Shown piece by piece: positions 35,193-43,646 of a DNA stretch of 50,927 bases. Position numbers and translations under genes: made by a program. Location of the stretch: assembly GCF_000513935.1 (NCBI RefSeq), contig NZ_AZUY01000046.1:225-51151 (forward strand), given 5' to 3'. The notes under the pieces are model-generated. The model worked only from the letters and a program-made list of their open reading frames with translations. It was not told the DNA's origin and searched no databases. The stretch comes from Mesorhizobium sp. WSM3626 (GTDB lineage Bacteria > Pseudomonadota > Alphaproteobacteria > Rhizobiales > Rhizobiaceae). Position 1 is the first letter of the stretch; each line of letters begins with the position of its first letter.

Positions 35193-36026
35193 ATGCGACC
35201 AATCACCCGTCCTACCCTGTGCGCGCTCGCTATCCTTGTTGGGGGACAACACGCCCATGCTCGAGATATAACGGGCGAGTCACCGCCGGAGACCACGACT
35301 TTTTTTAGTAAGAAAATCGTGGGTGGCGAGCCGACCAAGATCCGACAGCATCCTTGGCAGGTCGCACTCTATCTTGACGGGAGTTTCCAGTGCGGTGGAT
35401 CGGCGATCGCAGAGAATTGGATCGTCACAGCGGCGCACTGTTTGGCGGATGAAACAGACGACGTAAAGGTCCAGGTCAAGGCAGGCGCTGACAATTACTA
35501 TGATGGCGTTTCGATCGAGGCAACGAATTTTGTTGTTCACGAAGACTATGACCCGAAGACATATGAACATGACGTGGCGCTGGTGCGGGTGGACAGTACG
35601 CGACCCGCAGCAGTCATCCCCCTTGCTACCGCCAGTACGCAAATTGCTATTGGCGAGAACCTTACTGTGACGGGTTGGGGAGACACGCAAGAAAGCAAAG
35701 AATCAGACGACGGAGAACCATCAAACCAGCTCCTAAAGGGCACCGTCCCGTACGTAGACAACGAAACGTGCAATGGTCCGGAGGCATATAATGGGGAGAT
35801 CCTTGCTGGGATGATCTGCGCCGGAAGTGCCAGCGGCGGGACCGATGCTTGCCAAGGGGACAGTGGAGGTCCTCTGACCAAAGGCAATAACCCAGAGAAC
35901 GCCATCTTGGTTGGAATTGTATCCTTTGGGGATGGTTGCGGACGGGCCCTGAAGTACGGTGTGTATACGCGCGTGTCGTCTGAGCGCGAGTGGATTATGA
36001 AAGTGATGTCAAGATTCGGTGACTGA
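35193..36026 (+). CDS. Secreted trypsin-like serine protease (S1)
   Basis: A 277-residue chymotrypsin-fold protease with signal peptide (MRPITRPTLCALAILVGGQHAHA) and a propeptide ending before IVGG (42-45), the trypsin activation site. The catalytic triad is complete: His82 in TAAHC, Asp127 in HDVAL, Ser224 in GDSGGP. Asp218, six residues before the serine, predicts cleavage after Lys or Arg. Cysteine pairs expected in the fold are present. RBS AGAGGAAA precedes the ATG. Such animal-type trypsins are uncommon in rhizobia; it may act on plant or competitor proteins outside the cell. It converges with the GA operon. Confidence 0.92.
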   Translation: MRPITRPTLCALAILVGGQHAHARDITGESPPETTTFFSKKIVGGEPTKIRQHPWQVALYLDGSFQCGGSAIAENWIVTAAHCLADETDDVKVQVKAGADNYYDGVSIEATNFVVHEDYDPKTYEHDVALVRVDSTRPAAVIPLATASTQIAIGENLTVTGWGDTQESKESDDGEPSNQLLKGTVPYVDNETCNGPEAYNGEILAGMICAGSASGGTDACQGDSGGPLTKGNNPENAILVGIVSFGDGCGRALKYGVYTRVSSEREWIMKVMSRFGD

Positions 36027-36237
36027 GGCGGCGAGTCGGGATGCGTGCAGGATGGAAAGTTCGCGTTGCCGCGTCTAGCTGCCGGTCAGCATCCCGACCG
36101 CGCCTTCGGTGTTGGCCAGTTGTGGAAGCGAATCGGCCAAATCGCTCGCCGCCCGCGTCGTCTTGCGCCAGGCCGAACTCGTCCAGCAACTCGGCCAGCG
36201 ATAGGGTGCCCGCTGCCACGGGCGGGCGACGCCAGCA

Positions 36238-37287
36238 TCAACCGGCGGGCAGATGCGCCGAGGACAACAAGCGCGCCTGACGCAACGCCGCCAGATCGGC
36301 CGAGCCGGTGCAGAAGCAGGCAACGGCCAACTGGCGGATGACGATCTCGAAATGCGCGACGACCGCCTCGGTGGACACTGTCGCCGCGCTCAGCACGCCG
36401 GCCGCTTGCCCCGCGATGTCCGCGCCCAGGCGGATGGCCTTGGCCACGTCAACGCCGTCGCGGATCCCGCCCGACGCGATCAGCTTCACAGTTGGCAGCG
36501 CCCGACGTACCGCCTTCACGCTGGCCGGGGTCGGAATCCCCCAATCGGCGAACGCCATCGCCACTGCACGGTCGGTGGCACCGCGGGCACGCTCGCCCTC
36601 CACCGCGGCCCAACTGGTGCCGCCAGCGCCGGCGACATCGATCACCGTCACGCCCGCCTCGACGAGCGCACAGGCCACCGAGGCGGACAGGGCCGACCCC
36701 ACTTCCTTGGCCACGATCGGCACGCCCACACTGCGCGCGGCGCGAGCGATCTGCGCCAGGATGCCGCGCCAGTCGCGGTCGCCCTCCGGCTGTACCGCTT
36801 CCTGTAGCGGATTGAGATGGACGATGAGCCCATCGGCCTCCAGCGCATCCACCGCCCGGCACGCCAGGTCCAGGCCGTCGGTCTCCCGCAGTTGCGCGGC
36901 GCCGATATTGGCCAGCAAGGGAATGTCTGGGGCCAGACGGCGCACCGCGTGCGTCAGCCCCCGGGAGTCGCGGGATTGCAGGCTTACGCGCTGCGAACCG
37001 ACGCACATGGCGATGCCCAAGGCTTGCGCTGCCTCGCTCAGATGCCGGTTGATGGCCTCCGCGCGTGGCATGCCGCCGGTCATGGAGCTGATCAGCAGCG
37101 GCGCACGCATGGTCTTGCCCAGCAGCGAAGCGCGCAGATCGATCTGCGTCAGGTCCAACTCGGGCAATGCGCAGTGTTCGAAACGGATATACTCCCAGCC
37201 GGCGGCGACCGTGGCCCGCGCCGTTCGCTGATCCAGCACGATGTCCAAATGGTCCTCCTTGCGCCGGCTCAGGGCGGTGTCGCTCAT
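36238..37287 (-). CDS. idi: Isopentenyl-diphosphate isomerase, type 2 (FMN/NADPH), internal start
   Basis: The 349-residue IDI-2 part of the ks-idi frame, from MSDTALSRRKEDHLDIVL. Typical features are RKxxHL at the start, LLISSMTGGMPRAEAINRHLSEAAQALGIAMCVGSQR, ANIGAAQL, the HLNPLQEAVQPEGDRDW motif, PIVAKEVG, DVAGAGGTSW, and the FMN-phosphate site IASGGIRDGVDVAKAIRLGADIAG. It interconverts IPP and DMAPP and so balances precursors for GGPP synthesis. In rhizobial GA operons idi is present only in some strains, at this 3' position. A GGAG ten bases before ATG 37287 allows independent translation. Confidence 0.92.
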   Translation of the reverse strand: MSDTALSRRKEDHLDIVLDQRTARATVAAGWEYIRFEHCALPELDLTQIDLRASLLGKTMRAPLLISSMTGGMPRAEAINRHLSEAAQALGIAMCVGSQRVSLQSRDSRGLTHAVRRLAPDIPLLANIGAAQLRETDGLDLACRAVDALEADGLIVHLNPLQEAVQPEGDRDWRGILAQIARAARSVGVPIVAKEVGSALSASVACALVEAGVTVIDVAGAGGTSWAAVEGERARGATDRAVAMAFADWGIPTPASVKAVRRALPTVKLIASGGIRDGVDVAKAIRLGADIAGQAAGVLSAATVSTEAVVAHFEIVIRQLAVACFCTGSADLAALRQARLLSSAHLPAG

Positions 37288-38253
37288 GCTGGCTCCATCC
37301 GTCGAATCGGGGACCGACGGCAGCGCGCGCACACCGCCGCCTCCCGCGCGTTCAGGTCGGCGCACGCTAGCCTCCCCCGCAGCGTCGCTGCGGTAGCGGC
37401 TCGTCGAGGTCTGATAGTACTGCGCGCGGATGCCCGTCATGGCCTCGATCAACGGTCCCCATGGCTCGGGAAAGCGTTCTTCCGCCATGACCTGGTGCAG
37501 CATGCGCGTTTGGCCGGCCAGCTCGTCGTTGAGGAACTCCAGCACAGGCATGGCCGGGTAGCGCTGCAGCAGCAGGATCGCCGCGTTGTCGGCCTCGCCG
37601 GCCGACCTGTCTTTGTCGCGTCCATGCAGATCGTTCTGCAGGCGCCCTATCGCGGAGATGAGCCGCAGGACCTGGCGAAACGCGGGACGCGCGCGCAAGG
37701 TCGCCATGTCCAGCCCCCACAGCAACGACAGGCAACAGAGCACGTTCGCGTAGGCGATCGAATCGATGCCGTTGTGCAGGTACTCGGCGTAGGACCAGCG
37801 TTCCGCCCCTGCCGCCTGCGCCTGTCCGGCGCGCAGCGCCGCACAGTAAGACCGGGTATCGTCGAGAAGCTGAGCATAGTCGCGACGATCGTATGCGAGC
37901 GCGGCCAGCGAATCGCGCAGGACAGCGCAGCTCTCGAATCCGGGCAGCGCGCACGGCACGCCCTTCCCCAGCGCCTGCTCCACGGCGGTGAGCTGCTCCT
38001 GCGCGATCAGGCCCCGGTCGTTGCAGTCGTCAAGCCAGAACAGCAGCGCCAATTCGCGATAAAACGCCACGATCAGCGTTTCGTCCCGCGGATCGCGGCC
38101 GGTGCGGGCGCTGGTGTCGCGCAGGCTCGGGTGGATGCGCTGCAGGATGTACTGGCCGCCCGTGACCGCTTCTACGGCATGCTCGTCGGCGAACCCGGTC
38201 AGGGGATGCCCCCACTCCAGCACCTGCTGCAGAGCGCGTTCGGTCTGGATCAT
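36238..38253 (-). CDS. ks: ent-Kaurene synthase fused in frame to type 2 IDI
   Basis: ATG 38253 overlaps the cps stop (ATGA). Residues 1-about 300 are bacterial ent-kaurene synthase, which ionises ent-copalyl diphosphate to ent-kaurene: DDCND motif (FWLDDCNDRG) and the second metal motif NDLHGRDKDRSAGE. The usual protein is about 300 residues, but here no stop follows YYQTSTSRYRSD. The frame runs on through a Gly/Pro/Arg-rich linker straight into the idi gene, for 671 residues in all. Either the cell makes a bifunctional KS-IDI protein, or idi is also started internally at 37287, which has its own GGAG site. This is the eighth gene of the GA operon. Confidence 0.88.
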   Translation of the reverse strand: MIQTERALQQVLEWGHPLTGFADEHAVEAVTGGQYILQRIHPSLRDTSARTGRDPRDETLIVAFYRELALLFWLDDCNDRGLIAQEQLTAVEQALGKGVPCALPGFESCAVLRDSLAALAYDRRDYAQLLDDTRSYCAALRAGQAQAAGAERWSYAEYLHNGIDSIAYANVLCCLSLLWGLDMATLRARPAFRQVLRLISAIGRLQNDLHGRDKDRSAGEADNAAILLLQRYPAMPVLEFLNDELAGQTRMLHQVMAEERFPEPWGPLIEAMTGIRAQYYQTSTSRYRSDAAGEASVRRPERAGGGGVRALPSVPDSTDGASMSDTALSRRKEDHLDIVLDQRTARATVAAGWEYIRFEHCALPELDLTQIDLRASLLGKTMRAPLLISSMTGGMPRAEAINRHLSEAAQALGIAMCVGSQRVSLQSRDSRGLTHAVRRLAPDIPLLANIGAAQLRETDGLDLACRAVDALEADGLIVHLNPLQEAVQPEGDRDWRGILAQIARAARSVGVPIVAKEVGSALSASVACALVEAGVTVIDVAGAGGTSWAAVEGERARGATDRAVAMAFADWGIPTPASVKAVRRALPTVKLIASGGIRDGVDVAKAIRLGADIAGQAAGVLSAATVSTEAVVAHFEIVIRQLAVACFCTGSADLAALRQARLLSSAHLPAG

Positions 38254-39800
38254 GGCGCCGTTCCTGCTCCCTCGGCCAGGACGCGCCGCCCCCAACGGAG
38301 CGCCAGCCACAACCCGGCGAGTTCGGCCACGCGCACCACCCGGGTGGGGCAATACAGTTCCTTGCCGATCCACAGCGGCGCCCGCGGCAATATATGCGCC
38401 GCATGGCGGGCCAGCATCCACTTCAGCGCACGCGCCCCCGCCTGCGCGATGCGCCGGCGCCCTGTCCGCTCTTCGCCCCCGTCCATCACGTGCAACGCGA
38501 ACAGCGCATAGGCGGTTTCCTCGAATGTGGACGCGCGACCGGCGCCCCAGCCGCCGTCGTCGCGCTGAGCCTGCAGCAGTGCCGACAGCGCGCGCTCGTC
38601 GCGCCACCGGGGCTTGCCTTGCGCAAGCGCAGCGACCGCATGCGCGGTGGGATACAGCCACGAAACGTGCCATTTTTCGTTGTCCCAGAGACCGTGCGCG
38701 TTGCGATTGGCCTCGACGTAGGCGCTGGTGCCGCCAGAGGGCTTTCCCAACAGTCGCAACGCATGCAGGGCATGGATGTTGGTCGACACCGAGGCATTGC
38801 GCTCGTCGGGGAAGGTGACGAATAGCTCGCCGGTTTCGAATTGGCGCAATGCATCGACCGCCGGGTCGCGGCCTGCAAGGCGCAGGACGCCCAACGCAAT
38901 GGCGGTGTCGTCAGCATCGGCCGCGAAGTGCAAGGCCGGGCCCAGACCGCGCACGCCCAAGCGAGCGTCGAGCTGAGCGACGATCACGCGCACCGCCTCG
39001 GCGAGCGTGGGATGCGCGAACAGCCCGGCCAGATGCAGGGTGTACAGCGACCAGCACGGCTCGAACACATTGATCGGCCAGACACCGGGAACGACACCTT
39101 CGATCCCGCTGCCGGTCGCCCGCGATGCCGCCTGCAGATACGCGTCGGCGCGCCCGACCTGCGGCGTGCTCCCCTGTGTCACGGCGTGCGCACGCCACGC
39201 GGCAGTGGCCGCCGGACTGATGCCGATGCTGCCGTCGTCATCCGGGCATGCGGTGGTCGGCGAGGTCCCCCAGGCTTCCCAGGAGTGCAGCAACGGATGG
39301 CCGCTCGGCAAGGTCGCCACCGCCCCCAGCTTGACCATGCGCACTTGCCGCAACGGCAACAGCGCCGCGTGGCGCGGAAAGGCCACGCCGCCCAGCAAGG
39401 ATGCGGCCTCGCCGCACAACTGCGGCAGGATCAGCTCCGCGCCGATCGGCGCGTCTTCCGGCACCGCGTGCGCATAGGGATCGGGCTGGCGCTCGAGGAA
39501 TCGGGTTGCAGCCTGGACTGCATCGGCAGCGCCGGGAAGAGGATCGGCACGCTGCAATGCCAGCAACGCCGCCCACGTGGGCGCATGGCGAAACAGCGGG
39601 AAGTCCGCGCTTCCCCATCCGCCATCGGCCTGTTGCTGCGCAATGAGCCACGCGTATGCGTCCTGCCGACCGGTGACGTTGCCGTGGAACTGCAGAGCTC
39701 GCGCCGTGTCGTAGACGGACGGACCGACGCCGCCGCCGTCGCCCATCTCGCTCAGCAGGTGGCGCAATTCGGAAAGGATCTGTTCGGACAGCGCGTTCAC
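38250..39800 (-). CDS. cps: ent-Copalyl diphosphate synthase (class II diterpene cyclase)
   Basis: A 516-residue class II cyclase that protonates GGPP to ent-copalyl diphosphate. The acid motif DxDD is present as DADD in HFAADADDTAIALGVL. QW-like repeats (QQQADGGWGSADFP and AQRDDGGWGAGRAS) and NIHALHALRLLG mark the alpha-barrel beta/gamma domains. The length matches bacterial CPS of GA operons. It lies between ggps (218-bp gap) and ks (4-bp overlap). Confidence 0.93.
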   Translation of the reverse strand: MNALSEQILSELRHLLSEMGDGGGVGPSVYDTARALQFHGNVTGRQDAYAWLIAQQQADGGWGSADFPLFRHAPTWAALLALQRADPLPGAADAVQAATRFLERQPDPYAHAVPEDAPIGAELILPQLCGEAASLLGGVAFPRHAALLPLRQVRMVKLGAVATLPSGHPLLHSWEAWGTSPTTACPDDDGSIGISPAATAAWRAHAVTQGSTPQVGRADAYLQAASRATGSGIEGVVPGVWPINVFEPCWSLYTLHLAGLFAHPTLAEAVRVIVAQLDARLGVRGLGPALHFAADADDTAIALGVLRLAGRDPAVDALRQFETGELFVTFPDERNASVSTNIHALHALRLLGKPSGGTSAYVEANRNAHGLWDNEKWHVSWLYPTAHAVAALAQGKPRWRDERALSALLQAQRDDGGWGAGRASTFEETAYALFALHVMDGGEERTGRRRIAQAGARALKWMLARHAAHILPRAPLWIGKELYCPTRVVRVAELAGLWLALRWGRRVLAEGAGTAP

Positions 39801-40017
39801 GCGGACGTTCCTTCTGCAGCCGGTTGACGAGAATCAGGATCGGGCAGACGCCGGTCCGCCGCATAGGGTTGCTGCGCGTAACGCGCCGCGTGGGCCGTGG
39901 CCGTGCTGCCCACCTGCTGCAATCGGCGCCGCGGACTCGAACACGGTGCAGCAGCATCCACCGCTGCGCTCAGCCGATCGCAGCGGCACACGGACGACTC
40001 CAAGCGGATGAGCGCGC

Positions 40018-41025
40018 TCATGCGCATGGCGCGTGCTTCAACAGATACGCATTGGCCCGCTGCAGCATCTGCGCCAACCGTTCCGCACGCGGCCCCAGCG
40101 GGACGATGGCCTCGCCGGCGTCGTGCAACAAATCAAGCGCGAACTGCCGCGCTGCCTGCAGTCCCATGATCGACGCGCAGGTCGGCTTCCGGGCGGCCGC
40201 GTCCTTGCCGGGGGTCTTGCCCAGCGTCGCGGCGTCCGCTGTCGCGTCGAGAATGTCGTCGACCACCTGCAACGCCAGCCCGAAACAGGCGCCATAGCGA
40301 TCGAGCGCACAGTACAGCGCAGCGTGTGCGGCATCTTCCGCGATGGCGCATAGCGCGCCCATGCGGACGGACGCGCGCACTAGCGCTCCGCTCTTCATCC
40401 GGTGCATCGCCACGATTGTGTCCAGCTCGACGTGCTTTCCAACCAGCGACAAATCCATGGCCTGCCCGCCTGCGGCACCCTCGGCGGACACCGCCTGCGC
40501 CAGTTCGCGCACGAGCGCGATACGGTTGTCGCCCGGCGCATCCAGGCTCGCCAGGGTCAGGAAAGCGTGCGCCTGCAGCGCATCGCCGACCAGGATCGCA
40601 GTGGCTTCGCCGAACTTGACGTGCACGGTTGGAAGGCCGCGGCGAAGCACGTCGTCATCCATCGCGGGCAGGTCGTCGTGAACCAGGGTACAGGCGTGCA
40701 TCATCTCGATGGCGGCGCCTACGTCGTCGAGCATGTGCGCCGGCGTGTCGACCAGTGCGCCGGCAGCCAGACAGAGCAAGGCGCGGGTGCGCTTCCCGCC
40801 ATGCAAGGTGGCGTAGCGCATCGCCGCCATCAGTTCGGTCCCACCGTCCTCTTCGGCGCAGAGAAGACGCGCCAACGCCTGTTCGATGCGCTTTGCGCCG
40901 TCCTGCGTCCATATCTCCGGCAGCAGCCTGCCGGATGCGCCGGACGCCTGCGCACCGAATCTGCCGAGCGCGGAAACGCCAGTTCGGTCGTCATGTAGCG
41001 TGGAACCGGTCTGCACGTTGTTCAT
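40018..41025 (-). CDS. ggps: Geranylgeranyl diphosphate synthase
   Basis: A 335-residue trans-prenyltransferase. The first Asp-rich motif is DDLPAMDDD (DDxxxxD type), the second DDILD; GGKRTRALLCLAAG and the KSGALVRASV region are also typical. It condenses IPP with allylic diphosphates to GGPP, the GA precursor. I use ATG 41025 (MNNVQTG), preceded by AAGGAC; the frame is open upstream but that part has no family resemblance. A 142-bp gap separates it from cyp117, longer than other spacings in the operon. Confidence 0.93.
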   Translation of the reverse strand: MNNVQTGSTLHDDRTGVSALGRFGAQASGASGRLLPEIWTQDGAKRIEQALARLLCAEEDGGTELMAAMRYATLHGGKRTRALLCLAAGALVDTPAHMLDDVGAAIEMMHACTLVHDDLPAMDDDVLRRGLPTVHVKFGEATAILVGDALQAHAFLTLASLDAPGDNRIALVRELAQAVSAEGAAGGQAMDLSLVGKHVELDTIVAMHRMKSGALVRASVRMGALCAIAEDAAHAALYCALDRYGACFGLALQVVDDILDATADAATLGKTPGKDAAARKPTCASIMGLQAARQFALDLLHDAGEAIVPLGPRAERLAQMLQRANAYLLKHAPCA

Positions 41026-41167
41026 GTCCTTGTACCTGACAGGGGACGGCCACGGCGAGCGGCAGCCGCCGTGGTGTTGCCGGGGTCGCACCGAGCGCGC
41101 GCAAGGTGCAGCAATGCCGTGCGTCGCCGGCGCCGCTGCCTCGCCAGACGGGGCATGCGATGCCAGC

Positions 41168-42511
41168 TCATGAGAATCCAATGCGGGTTTTCATGGACGG
41201 ATGTGCGGTCGGGTAATAGCGCCGGCCCTTTTCGACGCCGCTCAGCAACCGCGGACGCACCCCAGCCTTATGCATGGTTAGCGCCAAGGCGATGCAGAAC
41301 TGCACCATTTCCAGCCATACCAGGTGGTAGCCGATGCAGACGTGGGGGCCGGTACCGAACTGCAGCATGTCCACCGGCTGGATCGGCTCCGTGCGTTGCA
41401 GCCACCGCTCCAGGCGGAACTGATCAGGCGCCTCGTGCAGCAGCGCCGAGGTCGAGAAATGCAGCAGCGGGATGCATAGATCGGTGCCCGCGGGAATGCG
41501 CCGCTGGCCGAGTTGCAATTCCTGTAGCGCGCGGCGCGGCAGGAGCGTGATCGCCGGATGTACGCGCAGCGTCTCGCGGAACAGCGCCTCGGCCACCGGA
41601 CACTGCGCCAGGTCCGCGTGCCGGGTCGGCACCGCGCCCACGCGTTGCGCCTCGTCGACCAAGGCGTCCCACAGCACAGGCCGCCGCGCCAGCTCGATCA
41701 CCAACCAGGCCATCGTCGAGGCGGTGGTGTCGTGACCGGCAAGCAGCAGCACGCGGATATTGGCGACCAGGACGTCATCACAAAGCGCACCGTCACTGCC
41801 ATCGAAGCCGCTCACCATGTCGTTAATCACCCCGGTGCGCGCGGCATGCGCGCGCGCGTCGCGGACGAACTGGCGCAACTGCGCGTCGATCCAGTCGCGG
41901 GCGGCGCGACCGCGTCGCAAGGGCAGTCCGGGCAGGTCAACCGGGGGCGCGACGACCAGCTGCAGCAGTTGCCGGTACTTGCGATGCCATCCCGGCAAGT
42001 CCTGCGCGGGGATTCCCATGAGGCTGAAGATGAGCTTGAGCATCAGGTCGCCGGTTTCAGGCAGGATGATTACCTCGCGGCGGTGGCGCCACGCCTGCAC
42101 CCGCGCCAGGATGACGGGCGCGAACAGGTCGCCGATGCCAGACTGGGTCAGCCCCTTGGGAAGGAACGCCGCCTTGATCGCATCGCGCGCCTGCCGGTGC
42201 GCGCCGCCGTCCTGGGCGACCAACGTTCCGCCAAGCAATTCGGGCGCGATCTCTTCGATCAGCGCCGAGGACACGTCCTTGTGCCGGAGCAGTGCGAACG
42301 CATCAGGATCCATGCAGGTCATCAGGTGTCCGGCAGGGCCGAAATTCAGCCAGAAGTGGCTGCCCAGCGTCCGTTCCGCGCGCCGCAGCAGGCGCGGCAG
42401 GTCGCAGGCAATGGCGGGAAGATGCCCGACCAGGGGGAAGGCGCCGGGCACGACCGGGATGTCGTACCGCAGCCGGTGCCGACGGTTCAGCGGGTTGAGC
42501 AGCATATTCAT
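41168..42511 (-). CDS. cyp117: Cytochrome P450 CYP117 (ent-kaurene oxidase)
   Basis: A 447-residue P450. The oxygen-binding I helix is LLLAGHDTTAS, the ExxR motif is ETLR, and the haem-ligand loop is FGTGPHVCIGYHL. In rhizobia CYP117 turns ent-kaurene into ent-kaurenoic acid. ATG 42511 overlaps the sdr stop (ATGA); a second in-frame ATG is at 42505. The assignment to CYP117 rests on operon position (between sdr and ggps), which is invariant, and on length. Confidence 0.92.
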   Translation of the reverse strand: MNMLLNPLNRRHRLRYDIPVVPGAFPLVGHLPAIACDLPRLLRRAERTLGSHFWLNFGPAGHLMTCMDPDAFALLRHKDVSSALIEEIAPELLGGTLVAQDGGAHRQARDAIKAAFLPKGLTQSGIGDLFAPVILARVQAWRHRREVIILPETGDLMLKLIFSLMGIPAQDLPGWHRKYRQLLQLVVAPPVDLPGLPLRRGRAARDWIDAQLRQFVRDARAHAARTGVINDMVSGFDGSDGALCDDVLVANIRVLLLAGHDTTASTMAWLVIELARRPVLWDALVDEAQRVGAVPTRHADLAQCPVAEALFRETLRVHPAITLLPRRALQELQLGQRRIPAGTDLCIPLLHFSTSALLHEAPDQFRLERWLQRTEPIQPVDMLQFGTGPHVCIGYHLVWLEMVQFCIALALTMHKAGVRPRLLSGVEKGRRYYPTAHPSMKTRIGFS

Positions 42512-43347
42512 CAGCCGCGCGCCGCTTCGACAGTGTCGCCGGCAGCCCGCGCGTCGGGGCTGTTGCCGCCATCGGCGTATGTCGGCACATGCGCCAGCAT
42601 GCCGCCGTCGATGCACACGACCTGGCCGGTGATGAACGCAGCAGAGTCGGAGAGCAGGAACGTCACCAGCGCGGCCACGTCCTCGGGGCGGCCGACGCGC
42701 GGCAGGAGCTGGTGGCGGTGCAGATGCCGTTGCATGCATTCGTCCAGCTTGGCTAGGAGACGCTCGGTCATGATGAGACCCGGCGCAACCGCGTTGCAGC
42801 GGATCTGCGCATGGCCGTACTGGGTGGCGAGCGAGGCCGACAGCATGTTCATCGCCGCCTTCGACGCGGCGTAGGACGTCTGCGCGGTGTCACCGCTGAG
42901 CCCCTGGCACGACGACATGTTGACGATCGCGCCACCGCCGCGGGCGATCATCCGTGGGATGGCCTGCCGGCAGCAGAGCAGCGTGCCGCGCAGATTGGTC
43001 GCCATGGTCTGATCCCAGACCGCCAGGTCCAGGTCGAGGACCGCGCGGTCGCGCGGGGTCAGATGCATGGCGCTCGCGTTGTTCACCAGCAGGTCGACCC
43101 CACCGAAGTGCCGCTCCGCCGTCTCGAACAGCGCTGCCACCGCCTGCGCATCTGCAATGTCCATGGCCAGCTCCAGCGCGTGGCCCGCTTCGGCCGCGAT
43201 TTGCGCGGTGCAGGCGATGGCCGCCGAACCATCAATGTCGGCCACCACCACTCTGCCGCCCTCGCGCGCGATGGCGAGGGCGCACGCCTTCCCGATGCCG
43301 GCGCCGGCGCCGGTCACCACGGCAACCTTGCCGTCAAACCGTCCCAT
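42511..43347 (-). CDS. sdr: Short-chain dehydrogenase/reductase of GA operon (GA12 formation)
   Basis: A 278-residue SDR. The cofactor motif TGAGAGIG, NNAS, catalytic Ser in VNMSSCQG and Tyr-x-x-x-Lys in YAASK are all present. In the GA pathway SDR oxidises the GA12-aldehyde stage together with the P450s. Its start overlaps the end of the ferredoxin gene by 14 bases, and its stop overlaps the cyp117 start. Confidence 0.93.
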   Translation of the reverse strand: MGRFDGKVAVVTGAGAGIGKACALAIAREGGRVVVADIDGSAAIACTAQIAAEAGHALELAMDIADAQAVAALFETAERHFGGVDLLVNNASAMHLTPRDRAVLDLDLAVWDQTMATNLRGTLLCCRQAIPRMIARGGGAIVNMSSCQGLSGDTAQTSYAASKAAMNMLSASLATQYGHAQIRCNAVAPGLIMTERLLAKLDECMQRHLHRHQLLPRVGRPEDVAALVTFLLSDSAAFITGQVVCIDGGMLAHVPTYADGGNSPDARAAGDTVEAARG

Positions 43348-43645
43348 CGGGTCCTCCTGGATTGCGTTGATCTTCCGCGGCAGGCCGCCCGGCCTCCGCC
43401 AGAGGCAGAGGCGCAGGCTTGGTGCTGGCGCGCTCGTTATTGCCAGCGTCGCTTTCGATGACCCGAATGGCGGCGACCGGGCACTGGCTGGCCGCGAGCC
43501 GCACGGCGGCGTGCAGCGCCTGCGGGACGGTCGCCACGCACACTTCGGCCACGCCGTCCGGTTCGCGCTGGCGAAAGGTGCCCGGCAGTGTCAGCACGCA
43601 CTGCCCGGTGGTTCCGCACAGATCCTGGTCGACCACGACGCGCAT
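43334..43645 (-). CDS. 3Fe-4S ferredoxin of GA operon
   Basis: A 103-residue ferredoxin starting MRVVVDQDLC. The cluster ligands are C-x5-C in CGTTGQC and the distal Cys in ASQCPVAAI, the pattern of 3Fe-4S ferredoxins that feed bacterial P450s. It should supply electrons to CYP112, CYP114 and CYP117. ATG 43645 comes one base after the cyp114 stop. The C-terminal 38 residues after the fold are Pro/Ala-rich and extend over the sdr start, longer than the usual 65-70-residue protein. Confidence 0.92.
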   Translation of the reverse strand: MRVVVDQDLCGTTGQCVLTLPGTFRQREPDGVAEVCVATVPQALHAAVRLAASQCPVAAIRVIESDAGNNERASTKPAPLPLAEAGRPAAEDQRNPGGPDGTV

Positions 43646-43646
43646 C

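Noticed and set aside
36817..38511. Long plus-strand frames opposite the GA operon (up to 564 codons)
   Set aside because: High G+C DNA produces long antisense frames. The minus-strand genes have complete enzyme motifs, the plus-strand ones none.
38254..38673. Upstream extension of the ks-idi frame (open to 38673)
   Set aside because: It is the other-frame shadow of the cps gene; the ATG at 38253 with cps overlap is the proper start.
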